Below, one piece after another: positions 38,679 through 47,355 of a DNA stretch of 64,000 bases (position 1 is its first letter; every line of letters begins with the position of its first letter). The stretch lies in NCBI GenBank assembly GCA_007745635.1, contig CP036272.1:1189700-1253699 (forward strand). Direction: 5' to 3'. The notes beneath the pieces are model-generated. The model made no database searches and was not told the origin of the DNA. It worked only from the letters and a program-made list of their open reading frames with translations. This DNA comes from Stieleria bergensis (GTDB lineage: Bacteria; Planctomycetota; Planctomycetia; Pirellulales; Pirellulaceae). The position numbers and the translations under genes are program-made.

Positions 38679-39959
38679 TCACTGTGTCAAAATGGTTGGC
38701 AGGTTGTTGGCAATCTCTTGAAAGATCCGGACCAAGTCCGCCCCCGTTGCAGCGTGATAGTGTTTGCCACCGCCAACGGCGGCGACATTTCGCATCGCTC
38801 GAGTATCTGCATTGGGGCCAAAGGTAACCGTATGAATGACCATCGGGATTTCCGCGATCAGTCGTTGGGCAATGGGCCCGGCCCAGGGGGCTTCGTTCTC
38901 CATTCCATCGGTCATCACAACCATGGTTTTGGCTGCGTAGGGACGAGCACGCGCATCGGCAAGTGCACGAATGCCTTGGTTCATTCCTTGTCCAATCGCC
39001 GTTCGCCCACCGGTATTTAGGCGATGGACAACACGCCGAATTTGGTTGAGGTCCTTTTCCAGCAGATTGTCGAGGGACGCCGCAGTTGAATAGCTCGCGA
39101 GCGAAACCTGTTCTTCTTGTGGTGTTTCGTCCAAAATATCTAAGAACGCATCCACCGCAACGACGAGGTCTTGCCAAGCATTTCTCGGCGCCATACCGTT
39201 TTCGTAATAGTCCTCGTAGACGGCCTGTTGATAGCTCACGCTGTCGTAGCCATCTGCATAGTAGTAGCGATAGCTGCCGGAGTTTCCATTCCAGGAACGG
39301 TTGACCATGCCTTGGTCAACGGCCCAGTTGATTGCGGAATTGCTGAAGGGGTCTTGGCCTGGTTCCCAGGGGAGATCCAGGTCGTCCATCGATCCCGATC
39401 GATCCAGGACCAGTGAAATGTCGCGGTCAACCTGCATCGCCACCGAGGGCCAGGAGACTTCAAACTCGTTGATCCCTAGCAGTCCTGGCAGGATCACAGG
39501 CACCGGATTGTTCAGTGAGTTGTTGGTGCGATTGCCAATCACTTGGAACGCGCTGGCGGTCAGGCCGCCGCGAACCGCAGCGGTCGAGAGGGGTTGGAAT
39601 TCGTAACGAGCCAGGACGCCGCCTGGCTGCACCCCGATGCCGAAGATGATTTCCCCGTCGTTGTCTCCGGTTTTCAGTGCCAGCGGTTCGCCGTTGACAA
39701 CATTCATCGCGGCCGTTGCTGCTGCTGCTTGGATTCCAGAATCAACGGACTGGGTCTCGCTAAATGCTCGCCCGCCGGCGCGAGCTGCGGCATCAGTGGC
39801 GACCATCAGTTGGGTTCTGGTGAGCTGCATGTGCGCGCTGTTGATCGCAAATGCAGCCAGCATCACCAGCACTGGGAAGATCAATGCCATCACGCCCATG
39901 ATGGCGCCACGTCGGTTGTCTCGGCACTGTTGTTTTGTCGCGACGTTGATTTGTCCCAT
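38679..39959 (-). CDS. TadG-like protein with von Willebrand factor A domain
   Basis: 426 residues. The N-terminal part (RRGAIMGVMALIFPVLVMLA, then AFAINSAHMQLTRTQLMVATDAAARAGGRA) is the TadG/'Flp pilus assembly' form, with one membrane helix and the T-D-A-A-A-R-A-G signature. The VWA domain from ~175 to 420 has a complete MIDAS: DRSGS at 186-190, a Thr in GGRTAIGQG and Asp in VVMTDGMENE. It is probably a surface or pilus-associated protein binding a ligand through Mg2+. It belongs to a minus-strand set with two TadE-like genes upstream. The Tad ATPase and secretin genes are not in the window. Confidence 0.88.
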   Translation of the reverse strand: MGQINVATKQQCRDNRRGAIMGVMALIFPVLVMLAAFAINSAHMQLTRTQLMVATDAAARAGGRAFSETQSVDSGIQAAAATAAMNVVNGEPLALKTGDNDGEIIFGIGVQPGGVLARYEFQPLSTAAVRGGLTASAFQVIGNRTNNSLNNPVPVILPGLLGINEFEVSWPSVAMQVDRDISLVLDRSGSMDDLDLPWEPGQDPFSNSAINWAVDQGMVNRSWNGNSGSYRYYYADGYDSVSYQQAVYEDYYENGMAPRNAWQDLVVAVDAFLDILDETPQEEQVSLASYSTAASLDNLLEKDLNQIRRVVHRLNTGGRTAIGQGMNQGIRALADARARPYAAKTMVVMTDGMENEAPWAGPIAQRLIAEIPMVIHTVTFGPNADTRAMRNVAAVGGGKHYHAATGADLVRIFQEIANNLPTILTQ

Positions 39960-40045
39960 GACCTGTTCCTCACCGCTTGGTGAAAAGGCTAGCTAAAAGA
40001 AGTGATTAAAACGCGCATCAGGCACGGTTGGGTGCCGTTGACGCG

Positions 40046-40504
40046 CTAATTGGTATCTTGGTTGAAGTAGTGTTCGTAACGCTCGGTATTCATGCGGGCG
40101 GTGGTTGTTAACGTTTTGTTGCCGAACAGTCTGGGTGTCAGTAAAGCGACTTCATTTAGATTCACCGACACCGTGACATCAACCCAAAGTGTGTCGCGAT
40201 CAATCGTGGGGACATCGATGGTGTAGCCATTGTTGATGATCATGCCCAACACTTGTCTGGCTTTGGCTTCAGCTTCCTCTGCTGTTGCACCGGGCACAAC
40301 CACATGCCGGGCAGCCGTGTAAGCGGCATCCTGAGCGAGATTGCGAATCATGTTCATGCGAGCAATCTCGATGCAGGAGAAGCACAGGAAAAAGAAAAGG
40401 TTGGCGCACATCGCAAATTCAACTGCAGTGGCGCCGAGGCGTTGTCCATCGCGCTGGCGACGGATCGGACGAGCGCGATGTCGATGGCTTCTTGATGAGA
40501 TCAT
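40046..40504 (-). CDS. TadE-like pilus assembly protein
   Basis: 152 residues. RLGATAVEFAMCANLFFFLC is the TadE signature: a basic head, then G-A-x-x-V-E-F-A and a single hydrophobic helix with the conserved Glu. The rest is an extracellular beta-rich domain. TadE-type minor pseudopilins are cut by a prepilin peptidase and help assemble Flp/Tad pili. ATG 40504 is chosen because AGGA lies 7 bases before it and because the upstream frame (from TTG 40576) would run through a 14 bp noncoding-type repeat. It lies between the other TadE gene and the VWA gene, all on the minus strand. Confidence 0.85.
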   Translation of the reverse strand: MISSRSHRHRARPIRRQRDGQRLGATAVEFAMCANLFFFLCFSCIEIARMNMIRNLAQDAAYTAARHVVVPGATAEEAEAKARQVLGMIINNGYTIDVPTIDRDTLWVDVTVSVNLNEVALLTPRLFGNKTLTTTARMNTERYEHYFNQDTN

Positions 40505-40513
40505 GAGGTGTTC

Positions 40514-40564
40514 CTGGGGCTGACGAGCTGGGGCTGACGAGCTGGGGCTGACGAGCTGGGGCTG
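40514..40564. repeat. Tandem repeat, 14 bp x 3.6
   Basis: CTGGGGCTGACGAG is repeated at 40514, 40528 and 40542 with a partial fourth copy to 40564. The unit is not a multiple of three, which supports placing the TadE start after it, at 40504. Confidence 0.92.
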
Positions 40565-40572
40565 TTTGTTGG

Positions 40573-41055
40573 TCAAGACCCTTGGTTGGGATCACCCACT
40601 TGTGGGTTGCGATATTCCTTTCGCATCGTGCAATCTGCCGACAGGGTGTCCTTGGTGAAACGCCCCCAAGGCACGAGTAAATTGCCTTCTGTTGAAAGCG
40701 TGACGCGGACGGTTACATGTTGCAGTTGTTCGGCGTCTGTAAAGCCCGGGCTGCTTAAGGCGACGCTGCCCGCGTCGTAGGAAACATTGCGTTCATCAAG
40801 CACTTGGTAGATGCGGTTGATGACATCTTCGTCGGTTCGACCGCGAGCGACCCCGGCTCGTGCGCCCTCATAGGCCGCCAGCGTGATGGTTTCCTTCAAG
40901 AAAAACAGGGAGCAGAGGTCCAGCGTTGCCATGGTGAAAACCAGCAGCAGCGGGACACAGAATGCCAACTCGACAGTCGCGACCCCTTTGCGATCGGGCC
41001 AGCGAGAAACGCAATGAGTTTGGTCATTGCGCAGAGATTGCCTGCGGCGAAACAT
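40573..41055 (-). CDS. TadE-like pilus assembly protein
   Basis: 160 residues. RKGVATVELAFCVPLLLVFT carries the TadE form with Glu and one helix, and KETITLAAYEGARAGVARGR continues as in pseudopilin-like TadE proteins. The C-terminal part is beta-rich (VTVRVTLSTEGNLLVPWGRF). ATG 41055 is chosen over GTG 41064 because GGAG lies 8 bases before it. First gene of the minus-strand set TadE, TadE, TadG/VWA, hypothetical. It lies divergent to the plus-strand Tad-like genes at 41466 onward. Confidence 0.86.
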   Translation of the reverse strand: MFRRRQSLRNDQTHCVSRWPDRKGVATVELAFCVPLLLVFTMATLDLCSLFFLKETITLAAYEGARAGVARGRTDEDVINRIYQVLDERNVSYDAGSVALSSPGFTDAEQLQHVTVRVTLSTEGNLLVPWGRFTKDTLSADCTMRKEYRNPQVGDPNQGS

Positions 41056-41465
41056 GATGGGCACTCCGGCTAAAAGTGTACAAGCGCGTTCTCGCTAATA
41101 GGGTGAGAAACGCACAGTCAACACGGTGGACCCTATGCCATGAGGGCTAGGGGGCAAGCGATTTCACCGAAGATTTAGCCAAACACATGATGTTTTTTTG
41201 CGGAGGGTCGGTCGCCGTTGCGTGGCCTACCTCATTGCGGCGAGTTTCATTGTCAGAAAGGTGTTAGGTGACGGAGGCGTGCAGGATGCCTGCCACGGGG
41301 TGGGGCTGTGGGGCGAATTATCCGTCCCGTTTTCACGAATTTGGCGGCCTAATGACGGTTCTCATACCAGGTTTCAACTGATGCTCTGTCTTGAGTGCCC
41401 CCAATTTAGTGAGCCCAGGCTCTTTGTCTCTGCTCCATACCATGCCCTTATCTGAAACACGGCTT
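41056..41465. other. Shared upstream region of the two divergent Tad-like gene sets
   Basis: About 410 bases with no gene seen. It should contain promoters for both sets, but no clear hexamer pair or operator palindrome could be assigned by eye. Confidence 0.5.
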
Positions 41466-41912
41466 ATGAGTCCTTTCATCCCTTTTTTCGTGCGTTCGGG
41501 CGACAAAGCGGCTCGCCGCCCAGGCGATCGCCGCGGCGCAACCGTCGTTGAAATGGCTGTCGTGATGCCGGTCTTTTTCATGCTGGTTTTCGGCCTGATT
41601 GAGTTCAGTCGTGCAGTCATGATCCAGCAAACGATGACCGATGCAGCTCGAGCGGGTTGTCGGCGTGCCAGTTTGGCGTCTTGCAATGATTCCGGTGTCG
41701 CGGAGGCAGCGGCACGCGATTAGTTGACTCAGGTCGTGAACGATCCTGCAGCCTGCAATGTTGCGATCGCCCCCAATGGCTTGTCGGCACTGGAGCCTGG
41801 GACTGAGATCACGACCACGGTGAGCACGAACTTTTCCGATGTGTCCTGGCTTGCGCCAAATTTTCTTGACGGCGTCACGATTAGCGCCACCGCGACCTCG
41901 CTTCGGGAGTAA
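41466..41912 (+). pseudogene. TadE-like gene interrupted by an in-frame TAG
   Basis: One reading frame, broken by TAG at 41721-41723. Before the stop (85 codons): RRGATVVEMAVVMPVFFMLV, TQTMTDAARAG-like text and ASLASCNDSGVAEAAARD, a normal TadE start with basic head, Glu and membrane helix. After the stop, LTQVVNDPAACNVAIAPNGL continues in the same frame to TAA at 41910-41912, with a beta-rich C-terminus like the other TadE copies here. One base change (TAC/TAT to TAG, or CAG to TAG) explains it. Either a recent nonsense mutation, a sequence error or readthrough is possible. The next TadE gene starts 8 bases after the final stop. Confidence 0.8.
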
Positions 41913-41919
41913 GCCCATC

Positions 41920-42477
41920 ATGAACGATTCTGCATTATTCAATCAACTTCGCGCTGGTTCTGGTTCCCGCGCCCGTGCAACTCAGGCACCAGTCGCTGGG
42001 GTTTCTCGGCGTCTCGCAAGACGCAAGGCTGCATCACGCAAGGCTGCATCACGCAAGGGTGCAGCGGTCGTCGAATTTGCCTTTGTTGCTCCCGTTTTGG
42101 TGCTGATGGTCTTGGGCAGCATTGATGTTGGCCAGTCGATTAGTGTGTCGCAAGTGGTCAATGACGCCTCGCGCGCCGGAGCACGTGAGGCCTCCAGAGA
42201 TCGAGCAACCGATACCGCTCAAGTCAGCAATGCAGTGACGTCCTACTTGCAACAGAACTTTCCGAACGTTGCTGCGGAAACCTTGGCTGGTCACACGCCG
42301 ATCACCGTCGCTGATCGTGCGGGGACCGCCGTCAATGGGGACATGAACGCCTTGCAGACGGGGGATGCCGTCTCCGTGACCGTGACGCTGCAGTACGAGT
42401 CCGTACGTTGGACACCTGGTTTTCCCGGTTTGTCCAATTCGGCATTCACAACGACCACCGTGATGCGGCGTGAATAG
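41920..42477 (+). CDS. TadE-like pilus assembly protein
   Basis: 185 residues. After a basic 45-residue tip with a short repeat (RKAASRKAASRKGAA), it has the TadE helix KGAAVVEFAFVAPVLVLMVL with the conserved Glu, then a polar extracellular domain with VTVTLQYESVRWTPG. ATG 41920 has GGAG 10 bases before it; earlier starts in the frame would overlap the broken TadE gene. It follows that gene by 7 bases and precedes the first TadG-like paralog by ~140 bp. Confidence 0.87.
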   Translation: MNDSALFNQLRAGSGSRARATQAPVAGVSRRLARRKAASRKAASRKGAAVVEFAFVAPVLVLMVLGSIDVGQSISVSQVVNDASRAGAREASRDRATDTAQVSNAVTSYLQQNFPNVAAETLAGHTPITVADRAGTAVNGDMNALQTGDAVSVTVTLQYESVRWTPGFPGLSNSAFTTTTVMRRE

Positions 42478-42619
42478 CGCCAACGCATCATTCTGTATTC
42501 CTTATTTGTTTCCCTTTGATCGGTGTGTGAGTTTGGTAGGCAAACTCGTTTTGCTACGCAATCATTTTTGATTGATTTTTAACGCTTTGAAGTTTAAACA
42601 CCTTTTGGATATAAGTTCG

Positions 42620-43726
42620 ATGAGTCACTTCAGTCCTTACTGCTGGCCGACTAGGCGGCCAACTGCACACAGGACGGGGGCGATCGCAGTGATCGCCGCC
42701 GTGCTGTTGATACCGATGGCAGCGATGCTCGCGTTCGCTGTTGATTACGGATACTTGCTTCGTGAGCGATCTGAATTGCAGCGTGCTGCAGATGCGGCGG
42801 CACTCGCTGGCGTTCAAGATTTAGTGCCCGATGACCAGGGCGTTCAAGATGTCGCCACGGCGATGGCAACCATTCGGGAATATGTTGCCGCGAATATGAC
42901 GGAACTTGAGGGATTCAATGTTGCGGATGCAGACATCGAAATCGGTCGATTCGATCCAGACATGATCTACGATTCTGTCTCGCTCTTGCAGGACGGGACG
43001 CTGGATACGATTCGAGTGACCCTGCGTCGAGATGGTGAGACGAATCCGGCGATACCACTCTTTTTTGCCAACGTGTTTGGCATGGACACCTCCGATGTCG
43101 TCGTCACGGCGACCGCTGTCTTGCAGAAAGCGCGTTACATTCCGCCAGGTTCGGATGTCTTGCCATTTTCCATTCCCCAGAACGAATGGAACAATATGGC
43201 GCAGAACGAGGTTTGGAATATTTACGGGGACGGACGGCTTGAAGACAGTCATGGGCACCTGATTCCTGGCAACTGGGGAACGGTTGACATTGGCAACGAA
43301 AACAACAGTACCGCAGACCTGTCTGATCAAATCATCAATGGGCTTCGCCAAGATGATCTGGATGAACTGTACGGTGATGGGCGAATTCCGACCAACGAAT
43401 ACATCGATGGTGACTTGGATTTCGACGTCCAGGCGGATACCGGTCTGTCGGGCGGGATGAAGCATGCGGTGAAGCAGATTCATGGTCAGACACGTCTGAT
43501 CCCAATCTACAACGGTGTCAGTGGCAACGGCAATAACACCGAATTTAGCATTGTCGATTGGGCCGTGTGCCAAGTGGTGGACTCGCGTTTCCAAGGCTCG
43601 AAGAACACTTATGTTCGCGTCAAGAAGGCGTTCATCTATGACGGTGATTTGCGGCCACAACCTGATCTGGCAGTCAGCGAAGGATCGATCGTCGGTGCCT
43701 ACACGGTACCCGTGCTGGTGGATTAG
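42620..43726 (+). CDS. TadG-like protein, paralog A
   Basis: 368 residues. RTGAIAVIAAVLLIPMAAML begins the TadG-type membrane helix, followed by AFAVDYGYLLRERSELQRAADAAALAGVQ, the classic TadG N-terminus. The outer domain (ADIEIGRFDP, VTLRRDGETNPAIPLFFANV) has no VWA MIDAS; instead it ends in a region typical of planctomycete TadG proteins (GNWGTVDIGNENNSTADLSD, HGQTRLIPIYN). Probably held in the inner membrane, with the main domain outside. It is a tandem paralog of the next gene (43901), with long identical blocks. ATG 42620 is chosen; a start 16 codons earlier lacks support. Confidence 0.85.
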   Translation: MSHFSPYCWPTRRPTAHRTGAIAVIAAVLLIPMAAMLAFAVDYGYLLRERSELQRAADAAALAGVQDLVPDDQGVQDVATAMATIREYVAANMTELEGFNVADADIEIGRFDPDMIYDSVSLLQDGTLDTIRVTLRRDGETNPAIPLFFANVFGMDTSDVVVTATAVLQKARYIPPGSDVLPFSIPQNEWNNMAQNEVWNIYGDGRLEDSHGHLIPGNWGTVDIGNENNSTADLSDQIINGLRQDDLDELYGDGRIPTNEYIDGDLDFDVQADTGLSGGMKHAVKQIHGQTRLIPIYNGVSGNGNNTEFSIVDWAVCQVVDSRFQGSKNTYVRVKKAFIYDGDLRPQPDLAVSEGSIVGAYTVPVLVD

Positions 43727-43900
43727 GCGATTGAACAGATCACGAGAATGATGTGGAAGACACGCGTTTGCCAAGGCAAGCGTAAAGAAGGGGCGTTTGA
43801 AGCAATTGGATTCCTTGACAGACAGTTTCATTCGTCCTGCTTCAGCACTGATGTCAGTGTTGAGGCAGGCCGAAAATTGAGCAACACGGACTTTACGATC

Positions 43901-45004
43901 ATGGCTTTCTCAAAATCTCCTCAACCAACTGGCTGCCCAGGCCAGGCTCGCAAAGGTGCGATCGCCGCAACAACGGCGCTGCTGCTGATTCCGATCGCCG
44001 GAATGCTGGCCTTTGCGGTTGATTATGGCTACGTGCTTCGCGAGCGATCTGAACTTCAACGGATGGCCGATGCAGCCGCCTTGGCCGCCGTGCAGGAACT
44101 TGTGCCCAAGGCAGACTTGTCCCAAGATCTGGCTGCTACGCGAGCAGCGGTTCGCCAGTACGTGCAAATGAATTTGACTGATTTCGATGCCTTCACGGTC
44201 TTGGACGAAGACATTGAAATTGGTCGGTTTGATCCCGCAACTGTCTTTACAAACTTGACGATTGTCAATGATGGCGTGGCCGATACGGTCCGCGTGACGT
44301 TGCGTCGTGACACTGCCACCAACCCCGGCGTGCCAATGTTCTTCGCACGTGTGCTTGGCATGGACAGTTCCGACGTGGTTGTGACCGCTACGGCCGTGCT
44401 GCAGAAAGCGCGTTACTTGCCACCAGGATCTAGCGTGTTGCCGTTTTCCGTGCCAGAGAGTCATTGGAATGGTTTGCCGGAGGGGCACGTTTGGAGTATT
44501 TACGGGGACGGACACTTGGAGGATGGGGCTGGCAATATGATTCCTGGCAACTGGGGAACCGTCGATATCGGCATCTCGAATAACAGTACCCGTGACTTGA
44601 GCGACCAAATTCGTGGTGGGCTGTATCAAGACGATTTAGATGCGTTGAACGGCGAAAGTCGAATTCCCACCGACGAGTACATCGACGGTGATCTGGACTT
44701 TTACGTCAACGGTGACACCGGGCTTTCCGGCGGGATGCGACACGCAGTCGCCGACGTGCATGGTCAGACTCGACTGATTCCGATCTACGACGACCTGGCC
44801 GGCCATGGTGGCGGCACAGAATTTCGAATCGTGGATTGGGGCGTTGTTCAAGTGGTTAATAGTGAGTTTCGCGGCAACGGACGCACGTTTGTCGAAATTA
44901 AAAAGACCTATCTTTATGATGGCGACTTGAGACCGAATCACGATTTGTCAGACACCTCACACAGCATCAGCGCTGCGTTTACAACTCCGGCATTGATTGA
45001 GTGA
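43901..45004 (+). CDS. TadG-like protein, paralog B
   Basis: 367 residues, a close copy of the gene at 42620. Shared blocks include LAFAVDYGY-LRERSELQR, DVVVTATAVLQKARY, GDGxLEDxxGxxIPGNWGTV, DIxNNST, EYIDGDLDF and HGQTRLIPIY. One membrane helix (ATTALLLIPIAGMLAFAVDY) is followed by an external domain. No VWA MIDAS is seen. The gene pair probably arose by tandem duplication and has since diverged. ATG 43901 is chosen; the frame is open 51 codons upstream but those residues do not match paralog A. A terminator follows at 45051. Confidence 0.85.
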   Translation: MAFSKSPQPTGCPGQARKGAIAATTALLLIPIAGMLAFAVDYGYVLRERSELQRMADAAALAAVQELVPKADLSQDLAATRAAVRQYVQMNLTDFDAFTVLDEDIEIGRFDPATVFTNLTIVNDGVADTVRVTLRRDTATNPGVPMFFARVLGMDSSDVVVTATAVLQKARYLPPGSSVLPFSVPESHWNGLPEGHVWSIYGDGHLEDGAGNMIPGNWGTVDIGISNNSTRDLSDQIRGGLYQDDLDALNGESRIPTDEYIDGDLDFYVNGDTGLSGGMRHAVADVHGQTRLIPIYDDLAGHGGGTEFRIVDWGVVQVVNSEFRGNGRTFVEIKKTYLYDGDLRPNHDLSDTSHSISAAFTTPALIE

Positions 45005-45050
45005 TCGCTCGAGCAGCGACGAAAAGGCTGATTTTCCAAACCAAACAAGG

Positions 45051-45087
45051 CAGCATGCGACTTCTGGGTTGCATGCTGTCTTTTTTT
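45051..45087 (+). terminator. Intrinsic terminator after the Tad-like genes
   Basis: CAGCATGC (45051-45058) pairs perfectly with GCATGCTG (45071-45078), then TC and seven Ts. It separates the Tad-like set from the flagellar export genes. Confidence 0.92.
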
Positions 45088-45331
45088 GCGCGGTGCTGGA
45101 GAGAACGGGCAGGGCAGGGTAAAGCAGGGGGAGACGCCCGTTGGGGGTGTCAGGGGCGGCGAGACGCTCGTGGTCTGACGCGGCAATCCATTTTAAAACT
45201 CATCTATCGTTTTCGACGGCATTTTTTCTAAAGTCATCCCGCTGAGAGGCCGACAGGCCTCCGTTATTTGCTTGGGCATTTGCTAGCAATCAATGCAGCT
45301 TGCCCAAACACCTTTGTCTTAGCGGTTCAAC

Positions 45332-46207
45332 GTGTTGCGTTCTGTTTTCCTGTTCGTCTTTGCCATTTGTGTCGGCGTTTTGCCGATGTCAGCGCACGCG
45401 CAGACATTGGTCGCGGGCGAGCCATTGCAGGACGAGGCGATCTCTCCTGGCTTGCAGAATGCGATCTCGGACGATCAAGGCGTTTCAAGCGCGGGGCAGA
45501 TGATTGAGTCAATCGCCGGTGGCGAGGGTTCGATTGCGGCTCCGGAGAACATTGGCAGCAGTTTGCGAGCGGTGCTGTTGTTGTCGGTCGTTAGCTTGGC
45601 TCCAGCGGTGCTTTTGATGACGACCAGTTACATTCGCATCATGGTCGTGTTGTCGTTGGTGCGGCAGGCGATTGGGCTGCAGACATTACCGCCGACTCAA
45701 GTGCTGACCAGTCTGTCGCTGTTCATGACCTTGCTTGTGATGACGCCGGTTTGGACGCGTGTGTATGACGACGCGATCGAGCCCTATCGTCAAGACGAAA
45801 GTGGCATGACGTTGGGGCAAGCCTATGATGCTGGCGCGTTGCCGATTCGTCAGTTCATGGCGGCGCAGATCGCCGCGGCCGATAATCGCGCGGATGTCTT
45901 TTTGTTTTACCGCCACGCCTATCCGGAGGGCGCGGCGTTGGAGTCCTTCGCTGAGGTGCCGATGCAAGTGCTCTTGCCGGCCTTTGTCATCAGCGAGTTG
46001 AAAGTCGCGTTCCTGATGGGCTTTACGATCTTTTTACCATTATTGGTCGTCGACTTGGTGGTTGCCAGTGTGACGACGTCGATGGGCATGTTCATGTTGC
46101 CACCGGCAATGGTGTCGTTGCCATTGAAACTGCTGTTGTTCGTCTTGGTTGATGGCTGGCATCAAGTGGTTGGGATGTTGTTAAACAGTTTTGGGCCGAT
46201 CAGTTGA
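45332..46207 (+). CDS. fliP: Flagellar type III export protein FliP
   Basis: 291 residues. Signal peptide (FLFVFAICVGVLPMSAHAQ) as in FliP proteins, then four membrane segments. Family signatures include LAPAVLLMTTSYIRIMVVLS, LVRQAIGLQTLPPTQVLTSL, LSLFMTLLVMTPVW, LPAFVISELKVAFLMGFTIF and MGMFMLPPAMVSLPLKLLLF. FliP with FliQ and FliR forms the gate through which flagellar subunits pass. GTG 45332 is the start. Gene order fliP-fliQ-fliR-flhB is the usual one, and FliP overlaps FliQ by 4 bases. Confidence 0.97.
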   Translation: MLRSVFLFVFAICVGVLPMSAHAQTLVAGEPLQDEAISPGLQNAISDDQGVSSAGQMIESIAGGEGSIAAPENIGSSLRAVLLLSVVSLAPAVLLMTTSYIRIMVVLSLVRQAIGLQTLPPTQVLTSLSLFMTLLVMTPVWTRVYDDAIEPYRQDESGMTLGQAYDAGALPIRQFMAAQIAAADNRADVFLFYRHAYPEGAALESFAEVPMQVLLPAFVISELKVAFLMGFTIFLPLLVVDLVVASVTTSMGMFMLPPAMVSLPLKLLLFVLVDGWHQVVGMLLNSFGPIS

Positions 46208-46473
46208 CTCACATCGATGCAGACACTGCGATTGAAATGTGTCAGCAAGCGTTGCTGCTTGCTGCCATGATTGCCGCGCCGATATTGATTGTTGGCGTGT
46301 TGATGGGATTGCTGACGGGGCTGTTGCAGTCTCTGTTTCAGATTCAGGATCAAGCAATTTCCTTTGTGCCCAAGTTACTTGCCAGCGTGATGGTGTTGCT
46401 AGTTTGTTTGCCTTGGATGTTTTCTCAGGTGATGCAGTTTTGGCAGACCATGTCGGGTGTCGAACCTTATTAG
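46204..46473 (+). CDS. fliQ: Flagellar type III export protein FliQ
   Basis: 89 residues, the usual size. Two membrane helices (ALLLAAMIAAPILIVGVLMG and LLASVMVLLVCLPWMFSQVM) with the family linker GLLQSLFQIQDQAISFVPKL between. The only start that fits is TTG 46204, overlapping the fliP stop (TTGA). It packs around FliP/FliR in the export gate. Confidence 0.96.
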   Translation: MTHIDADTAIEMCQQALLLAAMIAAPILIVGVLMGLLTGLLQSLFQIQDQAISFVPKLLASVMVLLVCLPWMFSQVMQFWQTMSGVEPY

Positions 46474-46515
46474 GGTTCTCGTTCTTCCAAACATCATTCG
46501 GGTCAGTGATCGCGC

Positions 46516-47346
46516 GTGTTTGAATCCATTGCATCTTGGTTGCCTGCGGGGTTGGATTCTAATTGGTCCAATTGGTTGCCAGGGGTGAATGCCTATGCGG
46601 TGGATTCGTTGGTGGTATTCGTCTTGATCATCGCTCGGATCACTGGAACGGTTCTCGCGGTGCCCTGTTTTACGGCTTTATTGCCGATGCGATTCCGTTT
46701 GGTTTTGGTGATGGCGATTGCGTTGATTGTCGCACCCAGCACGATCGCTCATGGAACCGGGCAGCCAGTGCCATCAGGGGTGGTCGACGGATTGATCGCC
46801 TGTGCGCGCGAGCTGATGTTTGGCTTGGTGATCGGAGGCACGATCCAGTTGCTCTATTGCGGCATCTTGATGGCGGGTGAATTGATTGCTTCGGTGATGG
46901 GCATGCAGTTAGCGCAAGCCGCTTCGCCCAGTGAAGGCCAGTCCGTTCCACAGATGTCTCAGTTGTTAGGGCTATTGATTGTTGCCATCTTGTTTGCTGT
47001 TGGGGCGCATCGATTATTGCTGGATGGTTTGCTGATGAGTTTTCAGCGGATGCCGCCGACGGTGGTGCCATCAACGGCTGAGTTGGCGGAGTTGGTTTGG
47101 GACCATTTGGCGATCGGAATCGAATCGGGCTTGCGCGTTGCTGCACCGGTGATCGCAGTCGTGTTGATCGGCAACTTGGTTGTTTCCTTGATCAGTCGTT
47201 CGCTGCCACAGCTGAACTTGTTGGCGATCGGAATTAACCTGAATGTTTTAGGTGGCCTGGCGATCTTAGCATTGACCGTGGGTGCGGCTGGCATGATCTT
47301 TCAGGTTCAGGTGGCTGACACGCTTTCTCGGTTGGGGCTTTATTGA
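46516..47346 (+). CDS. fliR: Flagellar type III export protein FliR
   Basis: 276 residues, about six membrane helices. RITGTVLAVPCFTALLPMRF, ARELMFGLVIGGTIQLLYCG, ELIASVMGMQLAQAASPSEG and VGAHRLLLDGLLMSFQRMPP are FliR landmarks, and the C-terminus (INLNVLGGLAILALTVGAAG) also fits. FliR is the fifth-subunit-like part of the gate in complex with FliP5FliQ4. GTG 46516 is the start; flhB begins 9 bases after the stop. Confidence 0.96.
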   Translation: MFESIASWLPAGLDSNWSNWLPGVNAYAVDSLVVFVLIIARITGTVLAVPCFTALLPMRFRLVLVMAIALIVAPSTIAHGTGQPVPSGVVDGLIACARELMFGLVIGGTIQLLYCGILMAGELIASVMGMQLAQAASPSEGQSVPQMSQLLGLLIVAILFAVGAHRLLLDGLLMSFQRMPPTVVPSTAELAELVWDHLAIGIESGLRVAAPVIAVVLIGNLVVSLISRSLPQLNLLAIGINLNVLGGLAILALTVGAAGMIFQVQVADTLSRLGLY

Positions 47347-47355
47347 TCTCGCAAC

